Part shown: in pieces, positions 4,568 to 5,224 of the stretch
Position numbering within the stretch: the stretch's first letter is position 1
Layout of the letters: every line of letters begins with the position of its first letter
Source of the DNA: Candidatus Dadabacteria bacterium UBA2774
GTDB taxonomy: Bacteria; Desulfobacterota_D; UBA1144; Nemesobacterales; UBA2774
Direction of reading: 5' to 3'
Length of the DNA: 5,224 nt
Assembly: GCA_002352485.1 (NCBI GenBank)
Contig: DEIM01000184.1
Location: forward strand, 1-5,224
The notes under the pieces: model-generated
What the model was told of the DNA's origin: nothing
What the model saw: the letters and a program-made list of their open reading frames with translations, nothing else
The model's database searches: none
Program-made: the position numbers and the translations under genes

Positions 4568-5224
4568 ATGAGAAAGACGGTCGAAGAGATAATAGAGACC
4601 ATTAAAGCCATTAAGGGTTTTACAAAGGACTATCAGGTAGCAGAGGCGCTCGGCGTAGGAAGGGGGGCGCTCTCAAATGCGAAACAGCGAAACGCTTTCC
4701 CGTTCCTTGATCAGGTTACCGTGCTCTGCGAAAGGGACAATATATCACTCGACATATTGAGGCGCGACCCCTTTCAGTCCTCCGAGACCTTGCAGATCAC
4801 CGACAGCTCCGGGAACAAAGACGACGCCCAGTACGGAAACTTCATCAAGGTAAACGTTTTCTCCCTGACAGCCGGTTCATCCGCGGAAGAGCTCGTCAAG
4901 ACAGAGCCCGTCGACACGGCGATCATACCGCGTGAGCTCTACACCGAAGGCTCTCTCGTCGTGCAAGTGAGCGGCGACTCTATGGAGAAGCTTCTGATGA
5001 GCGGCTCAACAGCCTTAATCGACACCCAAATGAAAAATATCGTATCCGGAGGCCTCTATGCCCTGAAGATCCCCCACGAGGGAAACATAGTAAGGGAATG
5101 CTACTCAGAGCCCCAGGGCCTGAGCCTTATTCCCTACAACAAAAACTACCCCACATCCAAGTTAATGTGGAAGGACTTTGACCACGCCATGGTCATTGGC
5201 AAAGTATCCTGCAGCCTGTTCAAC
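4568..5224 (+). CDS. CI/LexA-type transcriptional repressor with S24 domain, 3' end beyond the window
   Basis: The frame is open for 219 codons to the window edge. Residues ~5-66 match the phage CI-type helix-turn-helix domain: DYQVAEALGVGRGALSNAKQRN contains the recognition helix, followed by FPFLDQVTVLCERDNISLDIL. A linker leads to LTAGSS with Ala102-Gly103, the kind of bond cut in LexA/CI proteins. The S24 domain follows: VSGDSM gives nucleophile Ser138, then ALID, then GGLYALKI, then LIPYNKNYP. The catalytic lysine expected in the 'VKRL' strand aligns with Arg176 (IVRECY), and the usual GD after the nucleophile strand is GS (146-147). Self-cleavage may therefore be lost. VIGKV near residue 212 resembles the family's C-terminus, so only a few codons are probably missing. 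AGGGAGG 7 nt upstream supports the ATG. It probably represses its own promoter and perhaps the divergent small gene. Prophage-derived or host regulator cannot be distinguished. Confidence 0.9.
   Translation, partial: MRKTVEEIIETIKAIKGFTKDYQVAEALGVGRGALSNAKQRNAFPFLDQVTVLCERDNISLDILRRDPFQSSETLQITDSSGNKDDAQYGNFIKVNVFSLTAGSSAEELVKTEPVDTAIIPRELYTEGSLVVQVSGDSMEKLLMSGSTALIDTQMKNIVSGGLYALKIPHEGNIVRECYSEPQGLSLIPYNKNYPTSKLMWKDFDHAMVIGKVSCSLFN

Overview
The window carries bacterial genes preceded by ordinary Shine-Dalgarno sites and sigma70-like promoters. The coding regions have mixed base composition and the intergenic DNA is clearly richer in A+T. A lipoprotein signal peptide, a signal-anchored small protein and a phage-CI/LexA-type repressor fit a Gram-negative bacterium. 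I cannot name the lineage. The gene flavour reminded me of deltaproteobacterial or Dadabacteria-like environmental genomes, but that is only an impression. No rRNA, tRNA, CRISPR array or intact insertion sequence is visible.

Layout: (1) Positions 1-1033 hold no convincing protein gene. They carry two copies of a ~55-bp dispersed repeat in the same orientation (27-82 and 376-429). Each copy would form a rho-independent terminator on the minus strand. The first copy is preceded by a possible minus-strand promoter. (2) A TTG-started lipoprotein gene (1034-1711, +) converges on an alpha/beta hydrolase gene (1755-2507, -). The hydrolase promoter appears to place its transcription start on the A of the ATG, so its mRNA should be leaderless. 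(3) A small membrane-anchored protein of unknown function (2635-3096, -) is divergent from a cyclase/kynurenine-formamidase-like metal hydrolase (3265-4074, +). (4) An uncharacterised 80-residue protein (4117-4359, -) is divergent from a CI/LexA-type S24 repressor (4568 to beyond the window end, +).

The most structured part is the 208-bp gap between the 80-residue gene and the repressor gene. On the plus strand it has a promoter with a perfect TATAAT, and a 17-bp palindrome lies exactly over that -10. A palindromic TTGCAA could be the -35 for both directions. Two 13-bp direct repeats lie 73 bp apart, about seven helical turns. An intrinsic-terminator-like hairpin sits in the repressor's own leader, and a second small hairpin abuts its ribosome binding site. 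The repressor keeps the catalytic serine of the S24 fold and an Ala-Gly bond at the expected cleavage place, but the position of the catalytic lysine appears to be arginine. This looks like a self-regulated switch with an unusual, perhaps non-cleavable, repressor and a divergent unknown partner. The DNA sites are visible in the sequence; the behaviour of the switch is inference. The hydrolase, cyclase and lipoprotein genes appear to be independent single-gene units, and nothing shows that they share a pathway.
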